Part shown: in pieces, positions 58,920 through 64,000 of the stretch
Layout: each line of letters begins with the position of its first letter
How positions within the stretch are numbered: the first letter of the stretch is position 1
DNA from: Muscardinus avellanarius
Lineage: Eukaryota > Chordata > Mammalia > Rodentia > Gliridae
Direction: 5' to 3'
Assembly (NCBI GenBank): GCA_963383645.1
Contig: OY726572.1
Location: forward strand, 28,650,792 to 28,714,791
Length of the DNA stretch: 64,000 nucleotides
The notes under the pieces: model-generated
What the model was told of the DNA's origin: nothing
Databases searched by the model: none
What the model saw: the letters and a program-made list of their open reading frames with translations, nothing else
Translations under genes and position numbers: made by a program

Positions 58920-60340
58920 TTAGTTTATATGGGAAGCAAAAATCCCCAAATAGCCAATATTACAAAAGAAAAAATTTGGAGGTCTGACCTTATCAAACTT
59001 CAAGATTTACTGTACATGTACAATGATCAAGAAGATGATATTTTTCAAAAGAGTAGTCACATAGATATATGGAACATGCACTATAAAATTTGCAATGATA
59101 ACATTGGAGAAAATCTAGGTGACTCTCTGTTGGGTGGTGAATTTTGAGGTTAATACCACAAACATGGTCCACAAAACAACAAAATATATGTTAAGCTTCA
59201 TTAAAATGAAAAACTTCTTTTTTACAAAAGATATCTTTAAGGTAACAGAAAGTCTAACCCCAGAGTATGTGAATATATTTGTAAAACACAAAGGTGGTAA
59301 AAGACAAAGATTTTAAACATTCAATGAACCCTTGCAAAGATCTCTCTCATTCTATAGGCACTCTCTTTATATTCTTGATGGTTTCCTTTGATGAGCAGAA
59401 ACATTTTAGCTTGATATACAAAGAACTTAAAGACTTATCACTAAAAAAGTAAAATCAAGAAATAGGCAATTAAACTAAATAAACACTTCACATGAGAAGA
59501 AATACAAATAGCCAATAAATGCATGAAAAATGTTCACTATCATTAGCAATCAGGGGAATGCAAATCAAAACTACATTGAGATTCCATTTGACCCTGATTA
59601 GAATGGCAATCATCAAGTCAAACAATAATAAGTGCTGGAAAAGTTATGGAGAAAGTAGAACTATTCTATTCTATTGGTGAAATTTCAAATTAGTGCAGGT
59701 CAATGTGGAGATTCCTCAGAAAACTGGGAATGAATCCAAAATATGATCCAGCTATAGCAATTCTGAATATCTTTTCAAGGGGACTGAAATCAGAATATTA
59801 TAGTATTATGGGACAGTAATAGTAATATATGCATATCTATGCTTATAGCAGCATAATGGAAACTACATAGGTGTCTACCAACATATGAGTGGATTACAAA
59901 ATTATGTGATATACACACAATATAATTCCATTTCACAATCAAAAAAGAAATAATGTTATTTGTGGAAAAATGGGCAGAAGTGGAGAACATTATGTTAAGT
60001 GAGATTAGCCAAGCACAGAAAGTGAAGGGCCCTATGTTTTCTCTCATATGAAGAAGAAAGGGAATATTTTGGATACCAATGGGACTCCAGGTAACAGCAA
60101 AGAAACTCCATTGGAACCCTGGAGATAGTCTAGGAAAAAGAATGAGGGAGAGGAAGGATCAATGAAAGAATTTCTTTTATCCAATTTATGTACATATGTG
60201 AGAATACCAATGTCAACCTCAATACCCTGTATGGAAAGGGTGGGGAAATTGGGGGGGGGGGAATCAAGGGAAAGCCTACCACTAAAAACTATATTATGAT
60301 GTGACACTATAATGCACCAATAAAAGTGTAAAAAAAAAGA
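58920..60340 (+). mobile_element. L1 ORF2 3' end and 3'UTR
   Basis: Sense words 'gcaaatcaaaactacattga', 'gatccagctatagcaattct' and 'gtgagattagccaagcacag', then a G-run and an 'ataatgcaccaataaaag' end with an A-tail. Frames are broken (72, 65 and similar codons). Confidence 0.85.
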
Positions 60341-60680
60341 GCTTTTAGCATTCTAACAATGAGAAGACAAACAACCAAACTGAAAAAATGAACAAAAGAT
60401 CTGGATAGACACCTTACAAATAAAAATATGAGGATTGAAAAGAAACTTACAATATATTCTCAACACCATTTTTCAATAGGAAATTGCAAATTAGAACAGG
60501 GAGGCTTATAACCAAATATCTAACAGAATGACTAAAATCCAAAAAGCTGACAACACTAAATGCTGATGAGGATCTGAGATAACAGGAAGTCTCACTCATT
60601 ACCCATGAAAATGCAAACAAATAAAACCACTGTGAAGGATGTTCTCAGCATTTATAAAGCAAAACTGAGTTTTACCATAT
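60341..60680 (+). mobile_element. second, older L1 ORF2 fragment
   Basis: 'aacaaaagatctggatagac', 'gcaaattagaacaggg' and 'ctgacaacactaaatgctga' repeat, in diverged form, the ORF2 part already present in the L1 just upstream. Confidence 0.7.
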
Positions 60681-60684
60681 ACAT

Positions 60685-61525
60685 ATTTTCCCATAATTAT
60701 ATATCTCACCATAATTTTGAGCACTTTTTGTATCATTATATATGTAAAACATTACATGCATATAATATGACTTTGCCAAAAAGTACTCAAAATATAATTA
60801 CAATAGTTTGTGAAAGAGGCAGAGGAGCCAAGTGAAAGAGCTTTTAATGGCTAAAGCTGGAAAAACTTGACCAGATAATTAGAGTAGCACTGGGTTATAG
60901 GTCATAACTTAGAATCAATTTATAGTTTAAAAATCAAAGATAAAAATTATTAAAAATTTAAAATTGGGGATGCTTCTAAGTTGTATGTATGTATGTCCCT
61001 ATCACTCTGAACTTCATTATAATGTATGGTTACAATAGACCTAAGGTATACTAAGGTATTTTTCTTTATAAAATATCCATACTTGTTAAATAAATAAATA
61101 AATTCATTATTGGATAAATTAATAAATGGTAGGAAGGAACACAACTTCCCAAAATTTAAAAGTAATTTACTCAAATTTAAAGTAACTTGAAGTAAATTTT
61201 CACCCAAAGTGAAGGTGAACATAACTTTCCACTTTTTCTAGTGACTTACTTCTAAAGAGTATAAGGGAAGGGAAAAACAGGTAATTTAAAGTGAAGAAAT
61301 TTAATACTGCTTCAGGTAGGTGATTAAGATCACCCAGTACCACAAAAGAAAAAAATCTCCATTATCATTTATAAATCATCTTGGTACTTTGGACATTTGA
61401 CATAATCTGATGAAAATGATACTATGCTTCTGTGATCTCTCTCTCAAGAGAAATCATGAGGAAAATATCAGAATAATTCTACAGAGAAGCATCCTACACA
61501 ATAACTAACTGACCAGTACTCCTCA
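60685..61525. other. AT-rich sequence, nothing recognised
   Basis: No feature supported. Confidence 0.45.
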
Positions 61526-61529
61526 ATCC

Positions 61530-61850
61530 ATCAAGTCGTCAAAAACAAGAACGTCTGAGAAGCTGCCAGAGTCACAAAGAGTCCAAGGAGACATAAGAAC
61601 CCAAGGCAGTGTAGTGTGCTGGATGAGATCCTGGAACAGAAAAGAGGAAAATAGACAACTAAGGACATATAAGGAACTCAAGGACAATGTATCAATACTG
61701 GTTGATTTATTTTAACAAGTTATAATAAATGTACCAAATTAACAGAAGATTCTTATAAGAGACTCTGGACAGAGTGGGAAACGTGGAATTTTTCTGTAAC
61801 TATCTCCTCAATTATTCTGTAAATCTAAAACTGATGTGAAAAAAAAAATC
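61530..61850 (+). mobile_element. ancient L1M-type 3' end
   Basis: 'aacaagttataataaatgta' and 'aattattctgtaaatctaaa' followed by 'actgatgtgaaaaa' match the 3' end of old mammalian L1M subfamilies in word order. Confidence 0.55.
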
Positions 61851-61854
61851 AAAG

Positions 61855-62350
61855 CAATTAATTGTTTTGAAAAGTCATAGAGTCATGTTTTTCAGACCAA
61901 AATACTGAGACTCAAATTTTGGTTCCTGATCACCAGGTTTTCTTCCAGTGTCATTGTTGCTTATCAGCCTCTCAAAGATGCCAGGAAAATAACACAGGGT
62001 GCTGGAGTCACCCACCATCAGGTGTGGAGACTCAAAGCCAAGAATGCAAATCGGGCCCTCAGCAGATGTGTCTGCTTTGGCCATGAAGCATCTTGGCAAA
62101 TTCTAGCAGAATACCCAGGGAAAGGATTGGACGTGAAAGGTAGTTAATTGACTCTTGGAAGTTTTGGTGCCAGTAATAAGTTTTGGTGCCAGTAATAAGC
62201 TGTCCATTGTTGCAATTTTAATAGAGGATTTGTCTCCTAGGTTTAGTTCAAACTCAATGTGTATTTGTTTTGGGCCTCCCACATATATGAAAAGTAATAT
62301 AAAAGTTGGAGTGAATTTCTTAAAATGGACAAGATGTATTTTCTGACTAT
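61855..62350. other. unassigned; 19-bp tandem repeat at 62161
   Basis: A minus-strand frame (61875-62099, 74 codons) has mixed composition but no recognised domain. GTTTTGGTGCCAGTAATAA is repeated exactly at 62161-62179 and 62180-62198. Confidence 0.4.
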
Positions 62351-62357
62351 ATAAAGA

Positions 62358-62363
62358 AAGATA

Positions 62364-62406
<43 letters not shown>

Positions 62407-62578
62407 CAGGGGTTCCTGGCAGCCCTTCTACCTCCGGGCTACACTCCCAGACCTAGTTTATCTTTTGAAATAGGGTCTCTTAAGCCAGCACAACTAGCTT
62501 TGAACCTGCGAGATTCTCCTGTCTCCCCTCCCAAGCGCAGGGATTACTAGCGTGTGCCACCATGCCTGGCAAGATATT
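62358..62578 (-). mobile_element. young-type B1-ID SINE with (GT)n tail and TSD
   Basis: AAGATATT (62358-62365 and 62571-62578) flanks both the GT tract (62368-62404) and the SINE body (62405-62570), so the GT tract is the SINE tail. Confidence 0.9.
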
Positions 62579-62579
62579 A

Positions 62580-63015
62580 CATTTTAAAGGTCTATAATCA
62601 TAATTGTGCCTTATAAAAGTGGTTGATCCTGATTTAAATATTTAAAAATTAGTGGTTATTGACATACCTTTTCACTGTTATTATAACTCTCTCCCTTTGG
62701 GGTAGAGGTAAAAGCAAGTGAGGCGCTCCCTTTAGGGACAAAAAGAGCCAGGGTGTCAAGAAAGCCTTAGTCATGCAGATATGTCCACCTGTACTGTAAG
62801 GCCAGCCATAAAAAACCAAAGTGTAAATATTTAGTTTTAAATTTGGTAATATGACAAGATATATTAGATCTTGGGCGAAAGAAAAGATGGTCATATATTT
62901 GTATATAAGATACATATATATTTACATGTTGCTAAATAATTAAAATCTATATTTATAGTTCTTATACTAATATAATAAAATGTGATTGAATAAATTAATA
63001 AGTAGCAGGGAAGAA
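62580..63015. other. AT-rich sequence, nothing recognised
   Basis: No feature supported. Confidence 0.45.
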
Positions 63016-63017
63016 AA

Positions 63018-63577
63018 AACTCCCAAGCACGAAATCGGATCAGAGCCAGCCTAGGGGTTAGGCTGGTATCTGGGCCAGCGAAACCAGAATCGGGGCCTCC
63101 CATGAGGCAAGGCCACTGCTTGAGCCAGCGAGGTCTGGATCAGTCCACCGAGTAGCCAGGCTATACTGAGGCCGTCAAGAGTGGGATCGGTACTTGCAAC
63201 GCGGCATGCACAGAGAAATATCGCAGAAAATTAAAACCAGATGCTTCCCCTAATCAGCAATAACTAGGAGGAAAGGGGCAACAGGAAGAGGTCGAGCTAT
63301 AGAAAGGGCCCTATAGTGAAGCAATTAAGGTGACCAGTCAGAGGGTATGGAATAGGGGAGGATGGAGCCTCTTTAAAATGCAGGAGGTACATAAACAAAT
63401 GTATCAAAGTTAATCACCAAACAAGCATGGGATTGAGGGAGGGGGAGGGAATGGGATGGGGACTGGATGAGGGTTAATTGGATGATGTGTGCTTGTATAT
63501 CCTCTCAAGTCTTATATTCCAATGTGATGTATGATTATAAAAATAAATTTAAAAATAAATAAAAATAAAAATAAATT
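63018..63577 (+). mobile_element. second copy of the composite element, 5' truncated
   Basis: Read on the plus strand, 63030-63150 has the VNTR unit ('gccagcctaggggttaggct', 'cctcccatgaggcaaggcc'). It continues through 'gtgggatcggtacttgcaac' into the same L1-3'UTR-like tail as 10516-10917 and ends in an AAATAAA-rich tail. It agrees closely with the first copy. The 5' monomers and most of the VNTR are missing. A 9-bp AATAAATTA on both sides may be the target duplication but overlaps the tail. Confidence 0.85.
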
Positions 63578-63627
63578 ATGCAGATATTCTATCCTGTATA
63601 TACATATACATAGAGAAATTTGTGGCT

Positions 63628-63650
63628 ATATATATATATATATATATATA
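63628..63650. repeat. (TA)n microsatellite
   Basis: About 11 TA units. Confidence 0.9.
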
Positions 63651-63757
63651 CTCCACTTATATACAATTTTAGTTTTATGGATTTCAATGAAAGCATGCTT
63701 TAGAATAATATTTTCAAAATCTACTTTGAAGAAAAATTAGCATTTAGAAATACATAA

Positions 63758-63936
63758 AGTCAGTCAGACATTGTGGCACATGCCTATAATCAGTATTTGG
63801 GAGGCTGAAACAGAAGATTCAAAAGATTGCAGCCAGTCTCAGGAACGACCAGGAGGTTCTTCAAAATTTAGTTAAGACTTTGTTTCAAAACAAAAAAATA
63901 AAATAGGTCTGGGGGCCCCTGGGTTGATTTCCCAGT

Positions 63937-63989
<53 letters not shown>
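63758..63989 (+). mobile_element. B1-ID SINE with (CA)n tail
   Basis: The body is about 63758-63940. It lacks part of the ID half and ends in about 24 CA units, then a G-run at the window edge. Confidence 0.8.
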
Positions 63990-63991
<2 letters not shown>

Positions 63992-64000
63992 GGGGGGGGA

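Noticed and set aside
61875..62099. 74-codon minus-strand frame as a processed pseudogene
   Set aside because: Composition is protein-like but I recognise no parent protein and see no A-tail or target duplication.
1..64000. CRISPR arrays, bacterial operons, riboswitches, rRNA
   Set aside because: None present; the window is mammalian nuclear DNA by its repeat content.

Overview
The window is mammalian, from a rodent of the squirrel-related lineage (Sciuromorpha). The evidence is about 35 copies of a chimeric SINE that joins a B1 (7SL-derived) half to a tRNA-Ala/ID half, together with rodent-type L1 3' ends, a MaLR LTR and URR1-like hAT elements. The exact species cannot be read from the sequence. 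I see no host protein-coding gene, rRNA or functional tRNA. The open reading frames are short and chance-like, or they fall inside repeats. It reads as AT-rich intergenic or deep intronic DNA built from repeats inserted into one another. Layout: 1-10.2 kb holds two URR1-like DNA transposons, L1 fragments, SINEs and microsatellites. 10.2-14.15 kb is a three-level nest: a MaLR LTR is split by a URR1-like element, which is split by a 3.1-kb GC-rich composite retrotransposon on the minus strand. From its own 5' end that element has 125-bp GC-rich tandem monomers, a unique segment, a VNTR of about 36 units of 50 bp, and an L1-3'UTR-like tail, with 15-bp target-site duplications. Its plan resembles the hominoid SVA and gibbon LAVA elements. 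A 5'-truncated second copy lies at 63.0-63.6 kb in the opposite orientation. 14-24 kb is AT-rich with SINEs. 24.5-32.05 kb is a complete but dead class I endogenous retrovirus. It has paired LTRs, a 4-bp target duplication, a tRNA-Gly primer-binding site and a polypurine tract. It keeps gag-capsid and env-TM remnants but has no recognisable pol, and a long AT-rich interior lies in its place. Its leader carries repeated tRNA-B-box-like motifs. 32-64 kb is SINEs, old and young L1 fragments (two with 5' inversion), a possible solo LTR, a duplicated block of about 170 bp and many microsatellites, several of which grow from SINE 3' ends. The parts work together only as parasites. L1 supplies the presumed reverse transcriptase for the SINEs and for the composite element, and the provirus used its own, now lost, enzymes. 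All calls come from reading by eye. No alignment or database search was run, so family names are best matches and boundaries are approximate except where a target duplication fixes them.
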